Of a stretch of 64,000 nucleotides of DNA, positions 39,701-51,836 are shown one piece after another. Origin of the DNA: Symsagittifera roscoffensis (lineage: Eukaryota > Xenacoelomorpha > Acoela > Convolutidae); NCBI RefSeq assembly GCF_963678635.1, contig NC_087065.1, forward strand, positions 47,372,381 to 47,436,380. The letters run 5' to 3'. The position numbers and the translations under genes are program-made. Below the pieces are notes generated by a model that had not been told where the DNA came from, did not search any database, and saw nothing but the letters and a program-made list of their open reading frames with translations. The stretch's first letter is position 1; each line of letters begins with the position of its first letter.

Positions 39701-42700
39701 ATAATAGCTGATCATAATTTAACTTGTAATTCGCGTCACAACATTAACCTGAAGTGAACCCTTATACGGTAGCAAAAACGACAGAAAAGGAATTGGAACT
39801 GTTTTTAAATTGATCATAAAAAAATTTGCTAATTTTCAACCCAGGATCGTTGCAAAATGAAAGACTCAAAACACTATCTTATAACTAAGGTGCAAATGAT
39901 GGAAATAGCGTTAATGTCTTTTAGTTTCAAACTTCATATTCGGAATTCCCAGGAGCCTTGAAAATTAATTATCGACCTATTTTTTTTTCGAATTATGGTA
40001 AAAAATTTAACACAGTTGATACATTTTTTTTTGTCATCAAATGACCGAATAAAGCTTCTGTTTCTTACAACAGTACAATAATAAAACCCCTTTTTCAGGA
40101 AATTTGGAGCTCAGTATATTTCGCGGATATTTTGAATTGAAGTCTAATTTTTTACATGCTAAATTTATAATTTTCTGCATTTTTAGCCCCTTTAGCCGCT
40201 TTCTATAAGCGTCGGCAGCACAATTGTTTAGGGCCGATCACTAAAAAACTCCAATTTTCCGAAACTTTTTAGCTTTTTATTACACTGGCGATAGAAAGTG
40301 TATTGCAACCGGGTACTACACTTTTTCCCCGTAAATAACTTTGTTCAAAATGGTCAAAATTAGAAATGATTAATTTAGATTCAGTCATAATGAATTCAAG
40401 ATTTTATCTCCGGTTTTCTTGGTCCGGAGGTAATAAATACGCCTGGGACGGCAGAGGTACTGAGTTGGAATCTGACAGGACCTGTTTTTTTTTTTCAATT
40501 GAAATATTCCGTTAAAAAAAACTTTCAGCTTTCTATTTGTCTGCTTATGTTTTGTCGGCTTAGTTGCCACATCGTAGAATTGTTTTTTTTTGCTGTACGC
40601 AATTACTATTATAGTTGCTTTTAGTGTTTTGGTTTACTTCTGCTGTTTGGGTTTTTACTAACCTTGACTTTATATATTTTCTTTTTTTTTTGCTTATAAA
40701 CTTAATTCTGTTCAAATTATTTCGGCCTGTTTTTATTGGCCTTATATTGCATTGTTTGATGATCGAAGAACATTTTCGAATGTGTTTGTGAACACGAACA
40801 TGTGTTGGTGTTTTGAGGTGGAGGGGAGGGAAACATTTTTTTAGTTTGTCTGTTTGAATTTTTTCGGCTGAAACGTTTTCAGCTCAGGTACTTTGGGATT
40901 GTTTGCCGCTTGGAAAGTTTTCTTCATATTCTATTGTCTTGACATGTTTTTTCAAAGCTTAGCTGGATTCCTTTTCCGTATTTTAATTTTGATTAAGAGT
41001 AATGAACGTAGTGAAGACTCTTATATAGCTCTTGCTGATTTTTTTTTCAGGAAAAAGCCGTATAATATTGATGCACTTAGATATACATGAACTTTTTGAG
41101 TTCGATTGAAATTCATCTGCTGAAATTGACGTAAATAGCGCTCTCCAAATACAAACGTGCAAATGGCGCAAAAATTCGTGAGGAATTTCTAGTTTAGAAA
41201 GTGGAGTTTAAAGGGCATCTATTTTTTTCTTTGAAATTCGAAAGTTGCGATTTTTTCAACAAAGCGTTTTTTTTGTTTACTTGCGTTCAATACTCTTTTC
41301 CAATGTTCGATTGGCTATGTTTTTTTTCGGGCTTTTTAAAGCTTCATCTTGGCGTTTTTTTTTGTTTTTAATTGCAAAGTGCACCTTCGTCTCTGTGTAG
41401 AATTCTTAGGATTGTTGGGCTAACGCTTTCGGTTCATCGCAACGTAAACTTTTGTTTCACGTATTTTTCCAGGAAGGAGTGTCCGGGTTGTTTTGATTGG
41501 TTATTCCAATGTTTATTTTGTTCTTATCATTACGTAAAGATAAATTACATGGTCATCAAAAAAGAGGTGTTTAATGTTTTGTCAAGTTGTTTCCATTTGC
41601 AAGTACCTTTAAAAATAATGTATGTTATGAGTTTGAGATATTCTTTGATATCGATCTGTATATCTCAGTTAAATTCAAACTGCCGCCAAATGTTGACATC
41701 AAAGCTTGTACCAATACCTTGATATAAGACTAAAGAAATCCCCAGTATTATTGTCACTATGTTATTATTCGTCAAATGTCTTTTCCGACCCAACATGGTA
41801 CCCTGCCGCACAAAGCATTTCCCTACAGGCAGTTGGGCTTTTCAGACCTTGAAGTTATTATTTTTAATGCCTTTATGATTTAAATTTATTAGCTTATCTA
41901 CGAATAACCCGCTGCTTTTCGTGTTCGAGATAATAAAAGAAACTTGAGGTCAAAATTGGTACGATAGTTTTTTTTCACATAACCAGATTTTATTATCGAA
42001 GTTTTGATATCTTCGGTACAAGCGAAACAAATTGAAAGCAAGAGTAACCGATTGCAGTGTAGCAGTGTATGTTGCTCTTACAGAAAGTTCCGACCGTTTT
42101 AACAAAAAAGAAAGTTTTTTTTTACAGTCGATGAACGTAGTTCAGGTTTTTATATAGGTAGTGTTTTTAGAAGTCTTAAAATTTATTCAGACTCAATTTT
42201 TCTTTTTCGCGGTTTGACGTGGTTTTAAGTTCAGTTCATTTCTTTGGTTAAAGGGAAGGCAAATTCCACTATCGAAAAACGCGATCGACGTCTAATTTCG
42301 AAAATGGAATTTAATTATCAGATTTACCAGCAAAATAAAAATTTAATCTATTAATCCCGTTTTCTAAAATTGGGTTAATTTGATCGAAAAAGTGCCGGTC
42401 ATAAATTGCTCTAGAAATTCGAAGAGCTTTAAGGCTATCTATTTTTTCTTCGGAATTTGAAGTAAAAAAACAAGTAAAAGTTTTTTCTATTTACTTGCGT
42501 TCATTGACTCTTTTCGAACTATCTGTTGGCTGTCTTTGTAAAATTTTGCCGTTTTTGTGCGTGATGTGGCGAGAGGAAAAGCGAAGCCTACTACTTCGCT
42601 TTCGAGAAGCAAGCGTTATCAAGCTAGAATAAAGACTTTTTTTTCGGGTTAACAGCTAGGTTAACAAAATCAGTTGAATCACTTCTTTTCACTTCTCTTC

Positions 42701-44313
42701 TTATCTTCTCATCACTTCTCTTCTTACCCTCTCTTAACATGTTCCAGGTTGCTTCCCTCGAGGTAAAGCAGTTGCCTTTGTACCCTAAGGTCTGGGGTTC
42801 GAGTCGTGGCCGGACTTTTCATAAAATCTTTTTTTTTTCGGTTCAGTTGGTGTCTGCTCAAAGATGGTCGGCTTAGTTGCCCAATCACTGATTTTTTTTG
42901 CGGTAAGCAACTTTCATTGTAGTTGCAAGTGCAAGTGCTGTTCATTCTAGTTTCAAGGGGAACTTGAAAGATTTTTAAAATCTTTTTTTTTCTGTTCAAG
43001 TTGTTTGAGCTCAAAAATTGTTGGCTTAGTTGCCACAGCACTGATTTTTCTTGTGCTGTAAACAAATTTCATGGTAGTTGCTAGTGCAATTGTTGTTTAA
43101 GGTGGGACTTTAAACATCTTTTTTTATATAAAACCATATCTTTTTCGGCTCAATTTGTGTCTGCTCAAATATTGTCGGCTGTTTTTCTTTCTTAATTTTG
43201 TTCCGTTGTTACTGATTTAAAATTCAAGTTCCTGGCTCATGTTTTTCTGGAATGAAATTCTATCGAGACATATGAAAGTTTATTTGACCTAGTTTTTTTT
43301 CAAAATTTTCATTTTCGGCTTTTTATGTTTTTATTTTAGGTTAGTGTTTTATCGCAACTGATGCGAAGCTCCGCTTCGCCTCTGTGTAAACTAATCATAA
43401 TCGACTACAAGTCTCTTCAAAAAAATGAATAAATGCAACAAAACTGAATGAGAAAATTTAAGCTGATTGTTTCAGTGGTCGGTAAAAAATAAACCCTTTA
43501 TTGTGAGATTATTTGATGTAATTAGCTTCAGCTAAACCTTATTTATAATTGATAAAGGGAAGTTCATGCTTAAGTTTCACAGAAATCGCTAAGCAACGCA
43601 TGGAGTTAGTCATTCCTACCGTAGTTAAATTGGCTTTATCTTAAATAATGATGACAATTGAATAGAAAAAATATGGTAAATGTCTAGTGAATACTTAATA
43701 CCTGCAAGTTATAGATCAATTCTAAATAAATATTTTCAGCCCTGGAAGATATTCTGGGACACCCTAACTCTATGAGTCACTACCTGAATGACCCGGACGC
43801 TGGGCCTCTCCTGGTGCAGATATCCTCCATCTACTCCACCGAGAGACACTCGGACGCCCAGCTGCAACATAACCAGCAGCACCAAACCACCTCAAGCAGC
43901 AGTCAGCAACAACAACAACAGAACATCAGTCCCACCAGCTCACAGGTCAGTTTAGGCCACGTGATAAAAATAGGAGTGGGTGGATTTTGTGGGCTTTAGA
44001 ATGAGAAAATGCTCTTATTTAGTCACTCGAAAGTATTCGTTTGTCAAGACAATGGCAGTATTAATTTTCATGATTTTACCCAGCGTACCCTGGTTTTATT
44101 TTTAATACTTTTTGTGCTCTTTTAGAGTTCGAAAGTAATGGAAGTGTGAAATTTAACAAATGAACAGATTATCATCTTAGTGAAATTCTGACTGTTAGAT
44201 GTATTTAGGTGTCAACTTCGGCCGGGGCCTCGATGGATTCGACCGGAGAAGAGGGACTGATGGATCCAGTGTCATCCGCAGACGAAGATGATTCCCTTTC
44301 CACTCTCATTTGA
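33709..44313 (+). CDS. UBAC1: UBAC1 (KPC2), nine exons
   Basis: Non-catalytic subunit of the KPC ubiquitin ligase, which binds ubiquitin and the proteasome. Exons: 33709-34135 (or -34111), 34513-34619, 35091-35193, 35750-35906, 36265-36583, 36911-36997, 37290-37431, 43740-43945 and 44209-44313; 550 codons in a consistent phase chain (human about 405). N-terminal ubiquitin-like region (SRFKLVHAKTGRCLAD), helix EMRKIILSLIYVSHRLL, first UBA (MLKQLTDMGFKPQLSRLAL...MATEWLLAHGDD), second UBA ([31 protein letters not shown]), then STI1-like SPMYKAIVSNPLVQLLLNNPKTLLALEDIL and NDPDAGPLLVQI. The N-terminus, the UBA linker and a ~65-residue Gln/Ser-rich acidic tail are longer than in man. The exon 4 acceptor could also lie farther upstream (after TATTTAG). 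Intron 7 is 6.3 kb of repeats. Confidence 0.92.
34104..34515 (+). other. UBAC1 intron 1: unusual donor choice
   Basis: Exon 1 reads through a possible GT donor (TCAG|GTCAGC at 34112) into QLYIQLK, which matches the last strand of the ubiquitin-like fold, and then meets A|ATATCTTTT at 34136, close to the U12-type donor consensus ATATCCTTT. Both donors leave phase 1 and join the AG at 34511-34512. A clear U12 branch site is not seen. Confidence 0.4.
37730..38010. repeat. Dispersed repeat family B, partial copy in UBAC1 intron 7
   Basis: Shares CGATTTGACTTGTGATTTCT, AGTTCA.TTTCT, GTGATCGACTTC and CAGATTTAC.AGCG with the copies at 38.3-38.9 and 42.1-42.5 kb. Confidence 0.65.
38310..38945. repeat. 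Dispersed repeat family B, with internal duplication
   Basis: Starts GAGCAATGAACGTAGTGAG...CTTGCTGATTTT. A 70-bp block (AAAACGTGATCGA..TCTAATTTTGAAAATG...) occurs twice, at about 38520 and 38671. The end block ACTCTTTTCCAACTGTCAATTGGC recurs at 41.3 and 42.5 kb. Confidence 0.75.
39062..39145 (+). repeat. tRNA-like sequence (SINE head)
   Basis: CTGCGGTCGAGAGGGCAGTG followed by B-box-like GGTGCGAATCCGATTCG, with a T-rich region after it. Confidence 0.45.
39560..39848. repeat. Near-perfect 290-bp hairpin (foldback element)
   Basis: Arms meet almost without a loop at 39683 (CTTTTTCATAA/TTATGAAAAAG). Complementarity continues through GTTAAATTATGATCAGC/GCTGATCATAATTTAAC and GTGACGCGAAT/ATTCGCGTCAC out to GATCCTGGGTTGAAAATTTG/AATTTTCAACCCAGGATC at the ends. 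The right arm has an extra ~55 bp insertion. No ORF. Confidence 0.9.
40414..40735 (+). repeat. tRNA-headed SINE, copy 1
   Basis: A tRNA-like head (CTTGGTCCGGAGGTAATAAA ... GAGTTGGAATCTG) is followed by a T run and the core TCGGCTTAGTTGCCACATCG, TTTGCTGTACGCAA and ATAGTTGCTTTTAGT. Aligns throughout with 54735-55045. Confidence 0.75.
40995..41340. repeat. Dispersed repeat family B, copy 3
   Basis: GAGTAATGAACGTAGTGAAG...CTTGCTGATTTTTT, and near the end GTTCAATACTCTTTTCCAA.GTTCGATTGGC.ATGT, shared with 38.3 and 42.1 kb. Confidence 0.7.
41370..41990. repeat. Dispersed repeat family C, copy 1
   Basis: Colinear with 48900-49420. Shared stretches include TTTTGATTGGTTATTCCAAT, ATCTGTATATCTC, CCTTGATATAAGAC and CAACATGGTA. 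It lies in UBAC1 intron 7. The same order of blocks indicates a real interspersed element rather than chance low complexity. Confidence 0.8.
42120..42535. repeat. Dispersed repeat family B, copy 4
   Basis: Has GATGAACGTAGT, CGCGGTTTGACGTG, GGAAGGCAAATTCCACTATC, TTAATTATCAGATTTACCAG and AGAGCTTTAAGGCTATCTAT in the same order as 38310-38945. Confidence 0.75.
42733..43190 (+). repeat. tRNA-headed SINE, copy 2, with tandem 3' modules
   Basis: tRNA-like head (CTCGAGGTAAAGCAGTTGCC ... GGGGTTCGAGTCG), then GTCGGCTTAGTTGCCCAATC...TTTCATTGTAGTTGC. The core then recurs at about 43005-43110 (TTGGCTTAGTTGCCACAGCA) and partly at 43140-43180, giving a tandem of 3' parts. Confidence 0.75.
43480..43640. repeat. 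Dispersed repeat, related to 49555-49690
   Basis: TTTGATGTAATTAGCTTCAGC, TATAATTGATAA.G, GCAACGCAT and CATT.CTACC.TA.TTAAAT.G occur in the same order in both places. Confidence 0.65.
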
Positions 44314-46330
44314 GCAAACAAAACTATATTATATGTCCTCTCATCTCAGGACTCTTTTAAATCAAGGAATCTGCTATTGCAACTCAAGTTTAGACCTACT
44401 AGTAATATCAGATTCAAAGTCTTCATATGAGGCGAGGTCCAATCAGTTGTAATGATTACTGATGTGGTGAATGTAATTTAGTTTTAGTATAAATAATAAC
44501 CTGGTTAGAAATCACTTGGGGTAATATTTAAATCATAAATGCAAATTTTGTGCGATTTAGACTGAAAGTTATCTTCTGTTCATTTGGAAGTTGACGTACC
44601 TTAACATAACAGACCATGACCGAAGAATAGAACTGAACAGTTTTTGTTGTATGTTTATTTTTGTTTGTTATACGAAAAGGTTCGGTGCTATTTCTAGATC
44701 GGCTTCTTTGCTCACTACTACACTACCAAAAGCCACTACCACGTCTCAAACATATTTCATTTCCAACTGTAAGACTGAATGCTGTCTGTAAATGATCTGC
44801 TTCTCATATTATTTCTTCGTTTAGATTTGAATCTTTTGAGAAATGATTTTCACAAAACTCGAAATCTTTTTAACATACAAAGAAAACTGTCTCAATTAAT
44901 AAAATAGGACTGCTTGTAGGGCAACGCTTTGAATGTTCCGACTGCCTTTTAACTGGTCTCGGAAATTTAGGTAATTAAAATATTGACAAAATGTGAATTC
45001 CATAGGCTGTCAATACCAAATTTCATGTATTAAAGTTTGAGTCGCGCATGGAATTCACAAGATTGCTCATATATCAGAGCGAGGCCCTGAATGTTCCACT
45101 GCATAATTGACGAAATAATAAAAAAAAGAATTTTTTCTTATCCCCATCATGCTATGTAAGATACGAAGGGTGTGTTTAGCGTCTCTTATTATTTTAAAAG
45201 GACTAAATTGCTGGCTTCAATTCAATTTGAAACTCATTAATCCGTCGCTTAAGCGTGTTATACGAACGCAATATTTTGCGCGTTAATTATCCCAAGTTGA
45301 CCCAATTAGCCATTTTCAAACCCCCGTAAGTTTATTCGTGTTTTTCTCGTTTTCCGCCGGTCTACTCGATATTCGTTTTTCTATTTCACTAATGTAACTG
45401 CAGTTTTTTTCGAACTTCGTTTTCAGTTTTTTAAGTTGAGCTAAAATTGGTTTTCCATGACAATTTAGCTAATTGATTAGAATATTGATCTGCTTTAGAT
45501 CTAAAATTGGATATATCTTCTAGACTTCAATGCAAAAGGAAGAATTTAGGACCAAGCTTACGCTATTTGGTTTTGTTTTATCCAAAAAATATTTTCAAAT
45601 CTTTAGTGTCATTGAATGAAGTAGAGTTGCTTACTTTGGAACTGTTGACTTTTTTCCTTTTTCTAAGTTTTAATTAATTTTGTTCAGACTAAAATTTTTT
45701 TGTTTGGCTAGCTTCAGTTTTGAGTTGATTTCAACAATTTGCTTAATGGAAGCTAAATTTAAACTGTCCACAAAAAATGAAAATGGCGCGAAACAAAGAA
45801 TGACTCAAATTTCAAATACTGCATTTTTGCTCATTAAATAATTCAACAAAATTAACCGTGAGGATTGGATATTTAGATCATGTCAATTTTTTTTCAGTTT
45901 TCAAAAGTTTTCAGTTTCACTTTTTTAAAGTAAGTTCTCTGAAGTCGAAACTGCAAATGGCGCGAAGATACTATTGGAAAAACCGAACTTTTCTGATTAG
46001 AGATTTCAACAAAATCATTTTGAATTTAAAATCTTTCTTGATTTAAATTTCAATTAACCTAGCAACTTATTTTAATGACAATTCAGGATAAGGTGAAACA
46101 AATGACAGGTTTTTTTTACCAGATATTTTTACCAGATATGTTTTTTAAAGCCCATAACTAGATTGTTTTCAATTGATGAGAAAGCAAGTGACTTATAATT
46201 GGGAATTAGGCTTTTCCCAATTTTTGACCCAATTTTTTGGATTTTTTTTAAATCAAACACTATTCTCGCAAATCTACGATTTGGGTTCAACATAGAACAG
46301 ATTGTGGATCTGCTAAAAGGGTTGCTTGTT
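44314..46330. other. Non-coding region downstream of UBAC1
   Basis: No gene supported. AATAAA at 44898-44903 is 585 bp past the UBAC1 stop and may be its polyadenylation signal. A small inverted pair GTGAATTCCATA/CATGGAATTCAC lies at about 44993 and 45052. Confidence 0.4.
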
Positions 46331-46339
46331 TGTTTTTGT

Positions 46340-47605
46340 TCCACAAAAATTAATGACCCTCCGATATTTCAGAACTAAATTTTTTGATGGTTGTTTCAAA
46401 CTGTTTGACTTTTATCAAACACTACGCACACAAATCGGAGAGTTTTGTTTCAATCTAAAAATTGTTTTAAAGGCATTTCAATTGATTGACTGAAACGCCG
46501 TCCTTTACCAACTGTGACCAAATTTTTCCCTCAAAGATGTTATGCCTCTCCGAAAAGTCTAATTTTCGATTCTCTTGACTGTTTTTTTTAAACTTCTGGA
46601 TTTTTCACGAAATAAAACTTCCTAAAGCTGAGATTTTGGGTTCAATCAAGAGTAAGAGATGCGGGAAATTTCCCTGTTGTAGCGGCTTAGCTCATTTTTT
46701 TTATCCAAAAAAGTACTCGTCATCGGAAAAGTCATATTTGTGTTTTTTAACCACTTTCTAAATTTTATGATTTTTGCAAAAAATTACATTCCTAATTCTG
46801 GTGCTTTGAATTCAATCGAACCATCAGAAGCTCTCCTACATAAGTGGTTTTTTCCCACAATAAATTATGGCTTTCGGAAAACTTAATTTTTTGATTTTTG
46901 ACCATTTTGGAAACTTTTGTCCTGTCGCCAAACGCTACCCTCCCTAATATGAAAAATTGGGTTCCATCAAAAGAATGAGATGTGATAATTTTCTCTTCAC
47001 GAATAGTTTTGCTTAAAAAAATTCAAAAAAAAAATTTGCTCATTGGAAAATTCAATTTTTTGATTTTGTATTTTGCAAATTTTTATATATATTTTTTCGA
47101 AAACTACTATCCCTAATCTAGGAATTTGGTTTCTATATAAAGAATGAAATGTGATTAATTTCTTTTCATGAACAGTTTTATCTAAAAAAATTTTAACAAA
47201 AAAACTTTTGCTCATCGGAAAATTCTATTTTTTGATTTTGTCTTTTATAAATATTTGATTTTGCCATTTTTGAATTTTTTCCAAGAACTACTCTCACATT
47301 TTTGAGATTTTGTGTTCAATCAAAAAAAATTGGTGGCCAAAAAGTCTCCCTAAAAAGTTATGTCCTTCGGAAAAAATAAACAAATAAATAATTTTTTGAC
47401 CTTTAATGAAACTTTTTGAATTTTCTCGAAAACTACTTTTCCAAACCTGAGAATTTGGGTTCATTTCGATGAACGGATTGGGAACTTCGAACTCATGAAT
47501 AGAATTTTTTTTTGCATGTGCGACTACGCCCAATTTTGACCCAAAAACTGTTATGCTCAGGAAAAAAAAACAAATAGCCAAGCCCTCAGAGAAGTTAATG
47601 TTTTG
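46340..47605. repeat. Degenerate ~150-190-bp tandem array A, locus 1
   Basis: About seven units, each with a .T(C/T)GGAAAA.T block followed by TTTTTGATTTTTGACC-like, a CGAAAACTAC...CCCTAAT block and GGGTTCAATCAA.GAATGAGAT. Block starts fall near 46546, 46722, 46872, 47041, 47213, 47364 and 47554. There is no stable ORF. Confidence 0.75.
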
Positions 47606-48632
47606 ATTTCTGGTCCGTTTTTTGAATTTTTTCTTTTGAAAACAATCGAGCCGAATCTGATTTCAATGGCTTAATTGAGGCATGATGTTATGAGAAGCCT
47701 GCCTAAGTGCCTGCGCCTCCAAGTTTGTTAGAAAAACGTTTGTTTCTGGATAATTTAAAATATCTCAAAAAATTTCTGTATTACCTTTTAAGTTGAGAAA
47801 CAATTAAGGTTTTCGGTGAGGCTCAAACTTGGACTGTTTGATTTGACACATTTCGCCCTGCTTCAAACATCAAAACTTGAAACAAATAAAACAATTACTT
47901 CCAGCTTTAGATATGACCCTAGAACAAAAACTAATTTTTTTTACATAATCTGTAGTTTTACCAGATCTGAATTGAATTTTTTTCTTCAATAAATAGTTTT
48001 GGTTCATGTTATATTGGTTTATTCAAATTAGGTTGCGTAATTTAAGAGCAATTTCTCAAGAATATGTTTGCATGTTCTAGGAAAAATAAATTGCAAACGA
48101 TTTGGTTCAAACGTTTTTGTAGCTTCAAATTTTTTATGATTCGAGTTTTGTTTTTGGCTTGACGAGGGTCGACCCAAGTTTTTTGCCTTATGTCCCACTT
48201 ATAATGAGCCTCAGCCCAGGTAAAAATGTAAATTTTTTGTAGATATCTTCTTTTGGTTTTTTTCAAGCAATCTTTTCAGCTTATGAATTCAAAAAATGAT
48301 TTTTAATGCCATGTTTTAATTGTGTCCCTGTAATTGTTTAAGTATAATGAAGCTCCGTTTTCATTCTATGTAAAAATTTTTGCCTGAGATGTTAATTTTT
48401 AAATTTTTTAGATACGTTTTTCACGCATCTACGAATGAAGATAAAGGTGAGGAAGTGCTAAAACAAATTTTTTCATAACTTGGTAGCGTAGTGTTGAATA
48501 ACAATTTTTTTTCCGACCCAACTTGCAAATGAAAGTTGTCATATGGCGGCTTTTTTGCACTGAGCATCAGCATTTAAATAGCACTTGTTGTATTTGCTTT
48601 TTTAGTGGCTAGTGTTTGGGTTTTTTTAACTA

Positions 48633-48705
48633 TCCATGGCGTAGATGCGAGGACGTTAGACTCTTTATATCGACGTAGGAGGCGGATCGATTCTAGTTTT
48701 TTACC
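48633..48705 (+). repeat. tRNA-like sequence
   Basis: A-box-like CATGGCGTAGATGCG and B-box-like GGATCGATTCTAG with tRNA-like spacing. A diverged second such sequence may follow at about 48782-48840. Confidence 0.4.
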
Positions 48706-48899
48706 AAAATTTACCGTTGATATTAAGTAGCACCTTATGTAACTGCTTATTTTGGCTAATATTTGCATATTGACAAGGAATCATAGCGCAGGTAAGAGGA
48801 TGTGAGTCTCTTAGTGTCCAGGTAGTAAGATCTTGCGTTATTTTTCCTTATTCAACCTTTCTAAATATATATATTTTAAAGTTTTTTTGCCGTTTTATG

Positions 48900-49420
48900 T
48901 TTTTTTTGCAAAAAAAAATTCGCCTCTGGTTAGAATTCTTTTTGACGATATTTGAACTAATGTTTTTGGTTCATCTCGTTGCGTTGCAAAATTTTGTTCA
49001 AATATTTTTTAAACCAGAATAGAGTATCCGGTTTGTTTTGATTGGTTATTCCAATGTTTAGTTTGTTCCTACTACTATTCAATAATAACACAATCATTTA
49101 GTAAAGAGTTTTTTTTGTTGCTTCGACAAGATGTTCTGGATTTTCAAATACTTTTCGAAAAATAAGGTTTCTTCTTCAATTGTATAATATTGATTTAATC
49201 TGTATATCTCTGTTTAACTCAAACAGCGAGCCCTTGTGACATCAAATTTGGTACCAATTCCTTGATATAAGACAAAGGTTATCCCGAATTTTATTGTCAC
49301 AAGCTATGTTTTTGATGCTTAAATATGTCTTGTTCCGAAACAACATGGTAATCTGTCGCTGAAAATTTGCTCGCAAGGCCGTTGAGCCTGTGCGATTTTG
49401 AAAATACCTTTTAAATGGAT
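48900..49420. repeat. Dispersed repeat family C, copy 2
   Basis: Colinear with 41370-41830 (see that entry); about 60-70% similar by eye. Continues after a gap at 49555-49690 as in the other copy. Confidence 0.8.
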
Positions 49421-50149
49421 TTTCGACAAAATACGAATTAAATTACAATTTCCCCTGCTGCGTTTCGACTTCTAGATATTTAAAAAAAATTTTAAAAAAT
49501 TTTCATTTTTCGTTGCGAGACGCTTTTGGAAAAAGAAATTTGGCCTAAAGAAATAATTTGTTTTTGATGTAGTTCCTTTCAGCTAATATTAGGTATAATT
49601 GATTAGGCAAAATTTCTGATAACACTATGTTTAACTCGTTGAGCAACGCATATTTCATTCATTGCTACCATATTTAAATGGACTTTGTTTCGAATATTGA
49701 ATTTAAACGAATAAAAGTTGCAGGGTAAGTTCCTTTTTGATTCGCAATAACCTCATTTTGAATTTTAACTTTTTTGTCTTGAGTTTCCACAATCCTAGAA
49801 TTAAAATTCAACAAAAAACAATTGAATTTTAACAGTTTGAATTTAATTTCAACGAAAAGAAAATCAAAAAAACACGCATAGCCAGTTGCTATACAAGTAG
49901 CTCAGAATATTCCGATTATAATCTTACAAAAATGCTTATAAGATTTTTTGAAATTTTTAAATTTAGTGTTTTTGTTCGAGTCGCGTGATAAAAAAAATCT
50001 GACAAAAAAATTGGATTTTTGGCATAGTCGACAGTCACCAAAAAAAGCAAATCGTGCAATGGTTCTAGTCAAAAATTGATAAGAAACAATCATAGAAAAA
50101 ATCGAAAAACAGTTCTTTTTTGTTCAGTTGTTTTTGCAGAAAATTTTTC

Positions 50150-50615
50150 GAAAGTTTGAAATTTTTATTCCCAAAGGAGCCTTAAAGTTTTTCGAAAAAC
50201 TTTATTCTCTGAAATTACTATAAAGTCTTATGGCGTATCCTTCTGTTATAAGCCTGCTCGCTCGCTCTGTTTGCTCGAAAAAAGACATAGACTCAAAAAC
50301 CTCAAATTGGGTTTTCTCAAACCTGGGATAATTTTTTGAAAAATTTAAAGAGTTATTCGAATCACGACTGACTGAAAAGGCTTTAATTTGACGTATCAAT
50401 CTACCCATTAAATAAACGTTTTCGTGGTAAATGCTATGGGATGAACAACAAAATTAGCCTGCTCGCTCACCTTATTCGCTCGAGTTTCCAGACCAAATAT
50501 CGAAAGTTTCAAACCGTTTTTTTCTCAACAACGAAAAAATTTTCCGAAATTTTTAAATTTAATTTGAATCACGACTGAAATGTTCTAATATGATATATCG
50601 CTCGTCCCATTGTGA
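50150..50615. repeat. Two-unit tandem repeat, ~205 bp period
   Basis: AGCCTGCTCGCTC..C...TTTGCTCGA at 50251 and 50456, and GAATCACGACTGA at 50358 and 50568, keep the same spacing. Confidence 0.7.
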
Positions 50616-51254
50616 TGATTGTTTGAGAAATTTGATTTTGTGTGAAAAAGAACAGAAAAACAAAAAAGAAAGAAAAAAAACATGCACCCGATTACAAAGT
50701 TCTGTACTAACTTCAATGCGCGGAACAATATTGAAACAAAAGAAAATTAATTTCCGATAATTTTCAGAGAAAAACATACGGAAATAGAACTCCTTCAACA
50801 ACTTATTTTGCATTAATAAAATGCAATTTTTAAAATCAAACAAAGAAATGTCAAAAAATGAACTGAAAAGTACTGAAAACAAAATCAGGAGATTACCATG
50901 TTGGAATTAATAGTTGTTTTGCAAAAGCAAGCTAGAAAGCGTAGTGTTATATTCCAAATCAATTTGTTCTCAAACCTGATTGCAAATGATATTATTTTCC
51001 TCGGTAAGAAGTTTTTCCGACTTTTTTTGTCATTTTCGCTTTCCTATGCGAAATGCAACTTTGGCTCTACATAACGAGAAGTCTCGTTTAACGAACTTGT
51101 GGTGCATTTTATTAAACTGAATTTCCATTAATCATATTTTAGGAACTATTTTAAGAAACATCAAATTATTGCACTAAAGCACGATTTATTATAATTTAGG
51201 AATCAGCTTCAAATTTTTCCACTAAATCACGACATAATGGGCTTCAATATAAAG

Positions 51255-51836
51255 AAATACTCATTTAAATTATCTGGACATAGAGAATAAAACTTTAAGT
51301 TTAAAAACCGCTGTTTTCAAATTGGGTTGATTTTAGCCAAAAATCATGAAGATAAAACTTAGAAAGTTAGCTTAGAAAGTTAGCAGAATTTATATGCTGC
51401 AATTCGTTTTTCAAAAGTGGAATATTCTTGGCTTTTTAGTCAATCAAAAGTTTTGCTGAAACTACAGCGTTAATTACTGAAAAAATTCTATCAAAGTGAG
51501 CCTCTTATATACCTCAATCAAAATTGAGAACGGCACAAATTGGTGGTAATCCTAAAATTGGCGCAAACTGGTACTTGGTGTATTAAGTTTGACATTTTTT
51601 GGCCGCAATTGAACCAATAAATTAGGCGTAATTTTTAGTTGATTAAAAACGCCGAAACTAGACGTTTTTGAGGTTAGATTTTGGACCCAAACTTCGCTAA
51701 CACCTCAATATTTCTGCTGAAAATCTCAACCAACTTTGTCTTCATTTTTTTTTGAGTAAAATCAACCCAATTTTACTCAAACGCGTTTCAAACTCAGGTT
51801 TTATTCTTTTTGTCTGAATAATTTAAACCAGCACTG
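51255..51836. mobile_element. Foldback Tc1/mariner-like MITE, copy 1
   Basis: The inverted arms (left ~51263-51535, right ~51575-51836) begin ATTTAAATTATCTGGACA and end with TGTCTGAATAATTTAAACCAG, followed by CACTG and TA. It shares arm sequence with the copy at 52417-53147. The left tip is eroded. No ORF. Confidence 0.7.

Noticed and set aside
46340-47605. CRISPR-like array
   Set aside because: Units are long, diverged and without unique spacers; this is eukaryotic tandem-repeat decay.
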